Shown here piece by piece: positions 11,901 through 19,200 of a DNA stretch of 64,000 nucleotides. Made by a program: the position numbers and the translations under genes. Each line of letters opens with the position of its first letter. The stretch's first letter is position 1. The DNA is from Thamnaconus septentrionalis (Eukaryota > Chordata > Actinopteri > Tetraodontiformes > Monacanthidae), in contig CM020506.1 in the NCBI GenBank assembly GCA_009823395.1, forward strand, positions 1,353,501 to 1,417,500, read 5' to 3'. Under the pieces are notes generated by a model, which saw nothing but the letters and a program-made list of their open reading frames with translations, was not told the origin of the DNA and searched no databases.

Positions 11901-13020
11901 AGCAAATCCCAAAACTTATCATCTATTTCAGGTTTGGTATCTTCCTTTGCCTCCATATCAATCCTGTAAACAAAAACAACATTGATAGCAATGTGCTAGT
12001 AACAGTACAGTCATAAACATACACAGTAGGAATGATCATTTAAAAACTACTTAACATACTTATTTTTCAGGGCCTTTTTGAAGTCTTCTGCCGTCTCCCG
12101 GATTGCTTAAACCAAACAAATCATTGATATGACTGTCGTACATTCCATTCAAAGTTATCATTGACTAAAAATACGGAGCATACCTGTTCTTGATTGCTGC
12201 ATGGCTTTGTTCTTTTTATAACCAACTATAAGAGAGTGAAGATAACAGAGATAAAACATCTTACTTATAATTACACATCTTGGGTCAATAAAGATGATTG
12301 AGTAACATTTTGTGACTGACCTTCAATGACATTAAGCGCCGCAGTAACTACAGCTTTTCCGTATTCGTTTTTTGCAAAACATTTGTATGTGTCAGCTTCA
12401 TCGGCGGACACATCAGATATCTGACAGATCCAGGACCGCAAACTTTTATCAAAACCTCACAAGTGTTCACCTTGTCATTTATAATGGTCAGAGGTCAGCA
12501 CCCTACCTGTAGCTGATGTTCACCAGAGCTTTTGTCATAAGTAATCTTGTACCTCTCTTCATCAATTTCCCCATTATTTCTGGTCCAGGTCACTTCTGGA
12601 GTTGGGTTTCCAACGCTCACTGCTCTGAAGACCACGGTTTTTCCTACAGAAATGGCAATAAAATTGCATTATGTTGTGATATGTCTTAATGTAACTAATT
12701 AACATGCAGTCTGATGCAGTGTCATATATACCTTCCTGAATAGTGATCGCGATGGGCTTGCGCGTGAAATCTGGTGTGGTCATGCCTTCAGGTAATTCCT
12801 CCACAAATTGGGTTATCATAACTCCAGGAACCCTGGACTTCTTTTTAATTCTCACTGTAAAAGGACAGTAGAAATACATCACGTATAAATGTTTGAAAAA
12901 AGCTCGCTTTAGCCAAGCTATTCTCAATAAATGCAACAACCTCTGTCATGACCATTTGGGGTGCTTACCCTGCCCAGGAGCCGTTGGCTCCTCCTCCTTG
13001 GCTTTACGAAATTTAAACAT
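5940..13020 (-). CDS. igfn1: IGFN1-like sarcomeric Ig/Fn3 protein, paralogue A (whole gene, 23 coding exons)
   Basis: Spliced minus-strand gene. Coding exons in order: 12969-13020, 12732-12854, 12507-12643, 12321-12420, 12184-12225, 12060-12105, 11780-11963, 11575-11688, 11275-11437, 10876-11148, 10157-10762, 9942-10066, 9719-9860, 9343-9636, 8800-9096, 8544-8723, 7934-8062, 7543-7851, 7372-7457, 7083-7275, 6583-6879, 6032-6358, 5940-5944. They total 4224 nt, giving 1407 residues, with all junctions in phase. Domains: Ig 48-137, helix segment about 167-228, Ig 229-320, Ig 321-411, Ala/Lys/Glu-rich 412-613, Ig 614-702, Ig 703-800, Fn3 801-899, 900-1002 and 1003-1105, Ig 1106-1198, Fn3 1199-1297, Ig 1298-1406. 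There is no signal peptide or membrane segment, as expected for a cytosolic scaffold. The family (mammalian IGFN1) is a Z-disc-associated skeletal-muscle protein. MYBPC is the closest alternative, but the N-terminal pattern and the linker exon fit IGFN1. Exon edges are inferred from splice consensus and comparison with paralogue B. Confidence 0.9.
6032..6358 (-). CDS. igfn1: Paralogue A exon 22 (C-terminal Ig domain)
   Basis: Encodes a Cys-rich leader (ASKDCCFETPPSFSVPLKM) and an Ig domain with SYECYMSCAVTGNPRPHVTW, NYYITNTCGVCSMMILKVG and DNGNYTVVAES. Ends in phase 1 at GTACAA. Corresponds in place to MyBP-C C10. The CGVC motif is also in paralogue B. Confidence 0.93.
6583..6879 (-). CDS. 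igfn1: Paralogue A exon 21 (Fn3 domain 4), GC donor
   Basis: Whole Fn3: DDPKPPGPVELEENVPGTVT, VSWTPSPDEKKDDRLHYMIT, RQYHFRVYARNDMGLSEPSE. The exon ends AAAAAAG followed by GCAAGT, a GC donor; paralogue B has GTAGGC at the same place. Using the nearby GTGTAA instead would shift the frame. Confidence 0.92.
7083..7275 (-). CDS. igfn1: Paralogue A exon 20 (Ig domain 6, second part)
   Basis: Encodes ACPIPTIKWLKDGHPVPKHV and RYDTGIYTILVKNLVGQDSS to EIRVT. The W and D-T-G-x-Y positions are intact; no F-strand Cys. Confidence 0.93.
7372..7457 (-). CDS. igfn1: Paralogue A exon 19 (Ig domain 6, first part)
   Basis: Encodes VKPHFTDRKMKNFMVLQAGN and SARINFNFQ; the B-strand Cys position is Phe or Asn. 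86 nt, phase 1 to phase 0, identical in length to B. Confidence 0.92.
7543..7851 (-). CDS. igfn1: Paralogue A exon 18 (Fn3 domain 3)
   Basis: Whole Fn3: PPGKVIDLKVTDSTYSTLSL, GWTKPTEEEGVQDEAKGYFV, LKSMAMYWVRVLATNEGGDG. 309 nt as in B. This Fn3 has no counterpart in the C6-C7 pair of MyBP-C. Confidence 0.93.
7934..8062 (-). CDS. igfn1: Paralogue A exon 17 (Fn3 domain 2, second half)
   Basis: Encodes YAVKDVVEGIEYEFRVSAIN and SGSGEPSPPSEFVFARDPK. The L/I-x-x-G-x-x-Y-x-F-R-V-x-A-x-N Fn3 signature is complete. Confidence 0.93.
8063..8543 (-). other. Intron between Fn3-2 halves of paralogue A
   Basis: 481 bp, AT-rich, GT-AG. No exon-like reading frame or repeat family recognised. Confidence 0.7.
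8544..8723 (-). CDS. igfn1: Paralogue A exon 16 (Fn3 domain 2, first half)
   Basis: Encodes FPGPPSVPKIVSAFKDCINL and then AWTAPTNTGGTNILGYNVEK; the Trp and G-Y-N-V-E-K core are intact. Confidence 0.93.
8800..9096 (-). CDS. igfn1: Paralogue A exon 15 (Fn3 domain 1)
   Basis: Whole Fn3: DKPTPPLGPVDIIESSSTC, FKWRVPKDNGGCPITNYILE, RKYCYHIRAETDYDVSD. Conserved Pro-rich start, core Trp and Tyr/Leu positions, 297 nt as in B. Confidence 0.93.
9197..9332 (+). mobile_element. Fish tRNA-derived-type retroposon piece in paralogue A intron
   Basis: Starts ATGGTGGTGCAGTGATTAGC (promoter-box-like head), contains GGGGCCTTTCTGTGTGCAAT followed by TTGCATGTTCTCCCC, and ends AAGCGGTAATAGAAAATGGATGG. These blocks in this order are typical of a very common teleost retroposon; here the middle is deleted. 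It lies wholly inside the intron between exons 15 and 14. Family name uncertain. Confidence 0.6.
9343..9636 (-). CDS. igfn1: Paralogue A exon 14 (Ig domain 5)
   Basis: Whole Ig domain: PPRLNADDVEEFKKPIEIKS, then FIGREPMKVQWYHEGEELLE and IKNECGTTEAITHLVVL. Same length (294 nt) as in paralogue B. The domain resembles MyBP-C C5 in position. Confidence 0.92.
9719..9860 (-). CDS. igfn1: Paralogue A exon 13 (Ig domain 4, second half)
   Basis: Encodes ITATDDICIVKDQTYRKL to EEDAGKYRCEADGRKTEAVL. The F-strand DAGKYRC is intact and pairs with the Cys of the preceding exon. Confidence 0.92.
9942..10066 (-). CDS. igfn1: Paralogue A exon 12 (Ig domain 4, first half)
   Basis: Encodes VGVYFTSGLSDVTAIIGTDA and then ELVCRLSNEECDGVWYKEGKE. 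B-strand Cys and Trp are intact. Phase 1 start, phase 0 end. Confidence 0.92.
10157..10762 (-). CDS. igfn1: Paralogue A exon 11 (Ala/Lys/Glu-rich linker, 202 residues)
   Basis: Encodes a low-complexity, highly charged region. It starts KKKARKTTRAGGGNPELL, runs into an Ala-rich stretch with alternating Ala and Lys/Glu/Arg (likely a long single helix), then a Lys cluster, an acidic stretch (EEEDTDEEESEATDEDDD), and ends in a basic KKKRVRKGPLVPETVV. The ends match paralogue B (ARKTT-x-AGGG at the start, ETVV at the end) while the middle does not align. Depletion of aromatics and repeated GCC/AAG codons suggest expansion by replication slippage. Confidence 0.9.
10876..11148 (-). CDS. igfn1: Paralogue A exon 10 (Ig domain 3)
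   Basis: Whole Ig domain in one exon: AVFECLLSQPLKKITWKGKN, then LVVKDCMPLDKGIYAAVAGM and ASCNAWLVVE. B-strand Cys and Trp are present; the F-strand position is Ala, as in the matching MyBP-C and IGFN1 Ig. Confidence 0.92.
11275..11437 (-). CDS. igfn1: Paralogue A exon 9 (Ig domain 2, second half)
   Basis: Encodes DGVMIPFDADAEVKHGLKQI through EDAGLYQVEVDG to FSTDFK. It has an F-strand D-A-G-x-Y motif with Val in place of Cys, and is two residues shorter than in paralogue B. Confidence 0.92.
11575..11688 (-). CDS. igfn1: Paralogue A exon 8 (Ig domain 2, first half)
   Basis: Encodes VVERLCNLKPIEMRDDGG and continues to SLKDPSSKIFLYK. 38 codons, phase 0 at both ends. LKDPSSK(I/V)FLYK is identical between the paralogues but for one residue. 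Confidence 0.92.
11780..11963 (-). CDS. igfn1: Paralogue A exon 7 (MyBP-C M-domain-like helix segment)
   Basis: Encodes FWDLLMSADKKDYESICAQ followed by HGVTDFRGMLKKLKEKK and a highly charged tail. The pattern (F/V)W-(D/E)-(I/L)-L...YE-x-I...(Y/H)G-(V/I)-TD-(L/F)-RGMLK-(K/R)-L is the one found in the C-terminal three-helix part of the MyBP-C M-domain. Confidence 0.92.
12060..12105 (-). CDS. igfn1: Paralogue A exon 6 (short linker exon)
   Basis: A 46-nt exon encoding IRETAEDFKKALKN, basic and helical. It ends in phase 2, so the next Lys codon is split. The acceptor is the weaker AAG type. Confidence 0.82.
12184..12225 (-). CDS. igfn1: Paralogue A exon 5 (short linker exon)
   Basis: A 42-nt exon encoding VGYKKNKAMQQSRT between Ig1 and the helix segment. 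The VG[YF] start matches paralogue B exon 5 (VGFTMSK). Donor is GTATGC and acceptor is TTATAG. Confidence 0.85.
12321..12420 (-). CDS. igfn1: Paralogue A exon 4 (Ig domain 1, second half)
   Basis: Encodes ISDVSADEADTYKCFAKNEY and then GKAVVTAALNVIE. The D-x-D/E-x-Y-x-C signature of the F strand (DTYKCFAKNEYG) is intact. Confidence 0.92.
12507..12643 (-). CDS. igfn1: Paralogue A exon 3 (Ig domain 1, first half)
   Basis: Encodes GKTVVFRAVSVG through the Trp of PEVTWTRNNG to SSGEHQLQ. The usual B-strand Cys of the I-set fold is Ala here (FRAV), so this intracellular Ig has no canonical disulfide. Ends in phase 0. Confidence 0.92.
12732..12854 (-). CDS. igfn1: Paralogue A exon 2 (N-terminal family signature)
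   Basis: Encodes RIKKKSRVPGVMITQFVEEL and then PEGMTTPDFTRKPIAITIQE, the conserved segment in front of the first Ig domain that is typical of IGFN1 and nearly unchanged in paralogue B. Phase 1 at both ends. Confidence 0.92.
12969..13020 (-). CDS. igfn1: Paralogue A coding exon 1 (start)
   Basis: The ATG at 13018-13020 opens MFKFRKAKEEEPTAPGQ, followed by donor GTAAGC in phase 1. An acceptor (TTCCAG) lies 22 nt upstream of the ATG, so 13021-13042 is 5' UTR spliced to a further noncoding exon. The start is supported by the paralogue B first exon, which has the same length class and the shared pattern M-x-K-x-x-K...T-A-x-G-Q. Confidence 0.85.
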
Positions 13021-13042
13021 CTTGTCTTAAACACCAGCCCTC
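13021..13042 (-). other. igfn1: Paralogue A 5' UTR part of coding exon 1
   Basis: 22 nt between acceptor AATTCCAG and the ATG. Its presence implies at least one noncoding exon farther upstream. Confidence 0.6.
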
Positions 13043-14688
13043 CTGGAATTAAACATTGTACAAATTAGTTTTACAAAAAAAAAACATACTACTACCAATG
13101 ATAATGCTAATAGTATCCTGCCTGAGCACTATGACAGTTGGAATAGGCGGCAGTTAACCCCTGCAACCCGACTGCAGGAGAAAACAGGTAGAAGGTGGAT
13201 GGATGGATCAGACTTCAAAATACATTTTAGAAACTTGGATTGCTTCTTTACAGAGAGGCTAATCAATTTGATGGTGCACGTTGACAATGCTAAACAATGG
13301 AAAGCAAGTGTTCCATTCACACTTTGAAAAGATGACCTGTACCACACATGGTTTCAGTCAGGAATCACATCTGTGACAGAAGGAAAAAAAAACACATTCC
13401 CTGATTGCTACATTCTTTACATTCCCTGAATGGAATTCCTGCAAATGGCTGGACTAATTTTGTCAGCAGCAGGTCGCATACCTCTTCAAGCAGTCTATCA
13501 TGATGTGGGGTCAGTGATCGACTGCTGATGTCACACAACTCATGACCATTTTTGTATTTGGGTCAAACCAGTTTTCTTGTTTGTCACAAATCTAAGTTAA
13601 GAATGTAGGTCAACGGATGATTGTCTAAATGCTCTCCTTTATCAGTTTTGTTCAATTAGGTTTTTGTCGGTCAGGTTTCATTTTTCATCACTGCCATCAT
13701 TCAAATTGATAAAAGAATTGTGCAATTCGACTGTATGAGATCTCTGATTAACATGTTATTTTTTCAATTTTCACAGAGCAGAAAGTTTATTCTTTCTCGA
13801 AAATATTTTTTCCTCCCTGATACAATGCCTTAAAAAAAAAAAAAAAAAGATTTTTCACATATTATATTCAAGCATTAAACACATCACAGTTGCCCACTCA
13901 TTCACTTGACCAAGCTGTTGATCATCCCTTTTCATTTCATTGGCATTGACATTTTTATTTCAGTTTTTGATTATTTCAGATCAACATCAACGAAATTCAA
14001 TTATGCTGCTCTGTTATTTGAAGAAGCATCTTGATATTTAGTAGTTTGACACTCTTGTTGCTCCTGCTATATTTGTCTAAGTGAGAAAATAGCTGACCGA
14101 GGGTGTGACGAGTGACATGATTTATGGATGTGGTCAGGTCCATGTTCAGAATGTCGAGACGGATTTAGTTACAAATGGAATTTTTGGTTCTCCCGTTTTC
14201 ACACTTAACGATTTGAGGAAAATGCATTTAAAAACTGTTTAAAAAAAAATTAAAAGCTTTAGCAGATTTGCAGTGCTGTTATGATAATACATTAATGATG
14301 CAGTGATACATGAAGTCATTTGTACAAAGCACAAGTTCATTGGTTTTGTCCACCTTTCTTTTCACTTGTTTGGCAATTGTCTTTTTGTCTTTCTTTCACA
14401 AATTTCTATCTGTATTTTCTATTGTACTGTCTTGAATTTCAGAAAATCCTGTCTGCTTACACATGCATTTGGAAGAATTGACTTTAGCAGCGCTGGAACA
14501 ACAGAAACTGCCTTTGGAATCAACAGGTCTGATTAACGATGAGACTGTGTTACCACACACCTACAATCAATCTAAAAACACCAGTTAGATTTGTTAAGAA
14601 TACGATGATTAACATTTTAAAACAGAATAATAAGTCATACAGATCTACTAACATTTAGGATAATTCCAGTCAATATAAATGTACTTAC
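13043..14688 (-). other. 5' UTR intron of paralogue A (proposed)
   Basis: About 1.65 kb, AT-rich, no coding potential seen. Holds a decayed retroposon tail (13128-13210) and an A tract near 13832-13848. Confidence 0.45.
13128..13210 (+). mobile_element. Decayed GATGGATGG retroposon tail
   Basis: Reads GACAGTTGGAATAGGCGGCA, CCCCTGCAACCCGACTGCAG and GGTAGAAGGTGGATGGATGG, a diverged copy of the same tail as at 36244-36374. No target-site duplication seen. Confidence 0.55.
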
Positions 14689-14790
14689 TCTAATTTGTGG
14701 AGTAAAGTCCTGGCTTAGTGTTGCTGGCCAGCTTCCCGCTGATTCTTCAGTGTGGTCTGGTCGTTTTGAGAAGCAATAAAGCCTTTCAGA
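14689..14790 (-). other. igfn1: Candidate noncoding first exon of paralogue A
   Basis: Minus-strand AATTAGA is followed by a strong donor GTAAGTAC (14681-14688). About 100-130 nt upstream of the donor is a TATA-like AATAAAA. The right edge is approximate and set from the TATA spacing; no transcript data are available here. Confidence 0.4.
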
Positions 14791-14817
14791 GACACTCGGA
14801 GCAACCTAACCCACTGC

Positions 14818-14830
14818 GTTTTATTTTTTT
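14818..14830 (-). promoter_or_regulatory. Candidate TATA-like element of paralogue A
   Basis: AAAAAAATAAAACG on the minus strand, about 30 nt upstream of the candidate first exon. The match is loose; it is proposed because of its position ahead of a good splice donor. Confidence 0.3.
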
Positions 14831-15671
14831 CTCGACTGGGCCTCTCGGGGGGGATAGGTTTACCGACAGGCACTCTGGCCCTAAAATGCTATAGGTTCCT
14901 GAAAAAGAGGGCACCAGAGGAAACGCATCACCGGGGTCTTCCTAATCCCTCCCTCGAACCTGGAATTTTGGCCTCTGCTCTGCTGCATGTTGTGTTTGGA
15001 TGCGCTCATGAAAAAGGCTCATACGAGGTGAACTGGACTGCCTCCTCCGGTCTTCTTGCCGCTTGATTTTCAACTCGAACCTCAGGTAAGTGTCTAATCT
15101 GTCAGGATTATGTTCTTTCTTTTAATTGTCTGTTCCTTCTAAAAAAAAAATTGTCTAAACTAAAGCTAGAAACGAATTTTACTTTGAAAAACTGCAATAC
15201 AAAGTTACTATAATGTAGTGTAAAGCTATCTGAGAAGAAATACCTTGCATTATTGTTTACTTTGGCACTGCTCCACACGTGCCATCCAATAAAAAACACA
15301 AATGTAAACAAGCTTGCTTTGTTTGTGGACAATCAGAATAATTTCATATTCAGTCTCTTTGAATTGAAAACGAACAGAAATTACTACATTTCTCTTACTA
15401 TCCGCGTGCGTCTCTTTGAAAGTGAGAAGTGTCACCCTGCTGGGCTCGGGGTGTCACTGTTCACCCTGCTGGCCAGTGGCTTTACACCAGGGCAAATGCC
15501 TGACCCCTAAAAATGCTCAGAGAGGTAATTCAAGAAGAGGAGATGTAGCTTCTTCACATAAACTTTGATGGAGGCTGAACAAGTGCCACGAATTTCGATC
15601 CTCCCTGGCTCTGCCAAGGCCTGAGCCGGCAACCACAAAAAGAGCTTCGCTTCTTTCGTTTTTTTGTGCAT
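14831..15671. other. Spacer between the two paralogues
   Basis: Only about 0.85 kb separates the proposed promoter of A from the farther polyadenylation signal of B. No coding exon seen. A consensus plus-strand donor (CTCAG|GTAAGT, 15081-15090) occurs without an identifiable partner exon. Confidence 0.5.
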
Positions 15672-15777
15672 TTTATTAAATCTTCACACACGGGAAGCTA
15701 CACGGCAGTCCTTGACGGGAGTCTTCTGCAGGTCAGGAACAATTGCATGTAGCAGTATGCAGTATGAAATATTTATT
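15672..15777 (-). terminator. Candidate polyadenylation signals of paralogue B
   Basis: Two minus-strand AATAAA hexamers at 15772-15777 and 15672-15677, about 490 and 590 nt past the stop. A third AATAAA overlaps the stop codon itself (16262-16267) and is probably too close to serve. Which is used cannot be told from sequence. Confidence 0.45.
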
Positions 15778-16262
15778 TACACCAAACCCACACACATTTT
15801 CTTACATAAAAAACACTAGTTGGTGTTAAACATATTTTTTATGTCCACATCTTTTCCTCAGCTGGGGGCGAGACCCAAATGCCTGGGTGGAGGGGGGCAA
15901 AAAAAGAAAAATAAACTGGCTTGAAAAACTCTCAATTACACAACCCAGTTTCTCCTTGAGACAAGCACTTGTGTAACTAATCATTGCTGCAGAATGTTGT
16001 GGTAAACATTGTAAATAGTTTTTTTTACCAGCCTATATCACAGTTATAGATAAACAATGATAATCAGTAGTTATTCAATGACACTGCTAGCCTACAATTT
16101 AACATTGTTCAAGCGAAATCAAATAAAAACGTATTCCCAACATGTGTTTAGTTCATCCTGACAAAGTGCTTGCATCAATTTAACATCAGTAAGAGTTAAA
16201 GAGAGGGAGGGTTTTTTATGCCAAGCTCCGCAGTGGAATCGCAGTATTCTCAGTGTCTTCAT

Positions 16263-16267
16263 TTATT
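16263..16267 (-). CDS. igfn1: Paralogue B exon 24 (terminal exon: split codon plus stop)
   Basis: Acceptor CCCCCAG is followed by AA, completing Glu (G|AA), and then stop TAA at 16263-16265. Mirrors the terminal exon of paralogue A. Confidence 0.85.
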
Positions 16268-19200
16268 CTGGGGGAAAAAAAGACAGGGGCTCTTTAATTT
16301 TTTAGATCTTTTACCATTAATGCTATTGATACTTTACCACCACTGTCACAAAAACTCACCTCTGACAGTTAGTTTAGTGGAGCACTCGGCTCTCCCCATA
16401 GCATTTTCAGCGACGATCTTGTACTCTCCGGTGTCTTTGGCACCGACCCTCAGGATGAGCAAGGAACACACGCCGCAGGTATTGGTGATGTGGTAGTTAG
16501 TGTTGGTGTTGAGGCTGACGTTGTCGCGGAGCCACGTCACGTACGGCGTCGGGTCCCCTTTGATGGCGCAGCTCATGTAGCACTCGTATCCTTGGGGGGC
16601 GGCGTGCATTTTCAGCGGGACAATGAACTTGGGGGGGCACTGGAGGTCGCAAACCTTTGATGGCGGCACGCTCACGGTGAATTTCTCTGTGAGAGGAAGG
16701 GAGGCGAATTGAAAAGCAACAACACAGCCAGGGAATGTAGAACGAAGATGGAGCAGAAAGCACAATTGTCTACCGTGTCGGTACTGTTTGGAGAATTTCA
16801 TGCTGAAGTTTTGTTTTTTTGTTATTTTTTTTCCCCCCTTATTTGATGGAGGCTGGTTTGATATTGTGGCTGCAAAATTTCTTCCAGGTTTCACGGAATT
16901 GAAATTTCAGCCATAAAAAAGTATGACTTTACAGACAAAAAAGTTTGGCAGTTTGGGTGTGGAAAAAGTCATTAACCTGTGAATGTAAAGTTTAAATCAA
17001 GTTAACTTGATGTCAGAATGTTGATCATTGATAAGTGTGACATTTGTTAACTAAATGAAATGACCAAATGTAGGAGAGGTAACTTCAGAGAACCAGGATT
17101 AACATCAAGTTGACCTTTCTGCAGTTGAAGTCGCTGACGAGAGAACTCTCCACTGAGGTGTCACATCTGTGACACCTCAGCACAGGGTTGTTGGTTGGGT
17201 GTCGAACAACCTACCATATTCATTTTCATGGTGTCAGTTGAATTTGCTTTTTTTCTTTTTTTGCAGAAGAAATAAAAATAATGCAAAGCTTAGCATTTTT
17301 AACTACATGTGCCGATTAGCAGATGCGGTGAGCATATCCCTAAAGTGAAGTTTAATTTCAATCACAAAAGAGAATTTCAACAAACAGGTTATTAGCAAAA
17401 ACTTTTTTAAATACTTGAATTTTAGCAAACACTACTATTTTTTTAATTTACTATTTGCTTGTTTACTTGTTTGTTAATTTGCCTAATGTTTTGTTACCAC
17501 TAAATGCAAGTAGTGTTACTTAGTCTTAGCCTTAGTAGTCTTTCTGAATAAGTCTTACACAGTGGACCTACTGGCCTACCTTTTTTGGTGGTAATCAGCC
17601 ACTTTGGTGATTCCGACGGTTTGGAGGAGCCCATGTCATTCTTGGCGTACACCCTGAACTGGTACTCTCGGCCTGGCATGATGTTGCATAGGGTGAATCT
17701 GTTGTTGAAGATGCGATCGGCCACGGTGTGCCACTGTCTTTTGCTGGAGTCCCGCTTCGACACCAAGTAGTGCAGCCTGTCATCGCGTTTTTCATCTGGA
17801 GACGCGGTCCATGAAACGGTCACTGTGCCCGGCACGTTTTCGTCAACCTCCACAGGACCTGGCGGCTTGGGCTCATCTGAAGGTGAAACACAGATACTTA
17901 CGTATTATCTTATTGAAAAACCATGATAGTATGAATAAGCTTGTTAAGCTTGGTATCTGGTCAAAATTCACCTGTGACTCTAATTTCAATGCTAAAGGTT
18001 TCTTGGCCAACAATGTTTTTGACGATGATGGTGTAGATCCCTGTGTCTGAGCGTTCAGCTGAAGGAATCAGGAGCTGGGACGTTCCTTCAGTGTTGCTGA
18101 TGGTCACCTTCTTGGAAATTTGTCCTCCATCTTTTTGCCATGTGATTTCAGGCCAAGGAGAAGCCTAACAAGAATATACGCCATGTCCAGTCTTTAAATG
18201 GCAGCACTCGTTTACGTCAGTAACAACCAAACATTTAATCAGTAATTTGGCTCGGCCAAAACAACAGTCCAGAGCGGGACCTAATGTTTGCGAGCAGTTG
18301 GTTCAAAGTTAATTCTCATCTTATTATGTTACCTCAAAGTTGATATTGAATCGTGCGGAATTTCCTGCCCTCACAACCATGAAGCTCTTGATTTTGGCAT
18401 CCGTGAATCGTGGTCTCACTAGGATGAAAAGACAGTAGAAATGGTAAATGATTACCACTAGCTTGGCTAATACCCAAAGGATTTTGTGAAGATGATAGCT
18501 TGGGACAACCAGACCAATTCATATTTTAAAACTGAATGTTAGTCTGTTGCCTTTGCAGTTCATTCCTGTGAGCAGCATCAATGGATTTACAGACCAGATT
18601 GCCTGTGAAGGCTGTGAATACATTTTTTCCCCTTCAGAATCTCTATCACTCCATCTTCCTGCACAGGCTACATACATGCCTTTATTTTAAGAGCTACATA
18701 AGTGTACAAGACAAGAGACATTACATAGTGATCAGGGACAAGAACCGAAATACAATTTAGAATTGAATGAGAGCACAGAGAAAGTGGTGATCCAAAATAG
18801 TATTCCCAAAATGTCTGTGAAAGGATTCATTTCATTGTTAAAATATTTATCTTACCTGGAGGGGGCATGGCGAGGATGTAGTTGTCCAATTCTTGAGGCT
18901 CCCCCTCTCCTCCATCATTTGTTGCAATTGCTCTTACCCAGTACATAGCCATCGACTTTAAGCCTTTCACTGTGTAGGAAGTCATGGTAATGAAGTTTGA
19001 GTTGCAGCGATCCCATTCTGTATTTTCTGCAGGCCGGATCTCCACAAAGTATCCCTTGGCTTCATCCTCAACCCCCTTAACCTCCTTAGGTTTGGTCCAA
19101 GACAAGGATAGATTTGTGTAGGTGGAATCTGTCACTTTGAAGTCGAGGACTTTTCCAGGATGCTCTGCAACACAGAATTCATCCTGAGTGTGGGTTGTAT

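Noticed and set aside
16346..16894. A start codon upstream of the last Ig exon of B giving a short independent protein
   Set aside because: The extra N-terminal part is intron; acceptor CTCACAG and the match to A show that the exon begins at 16686.
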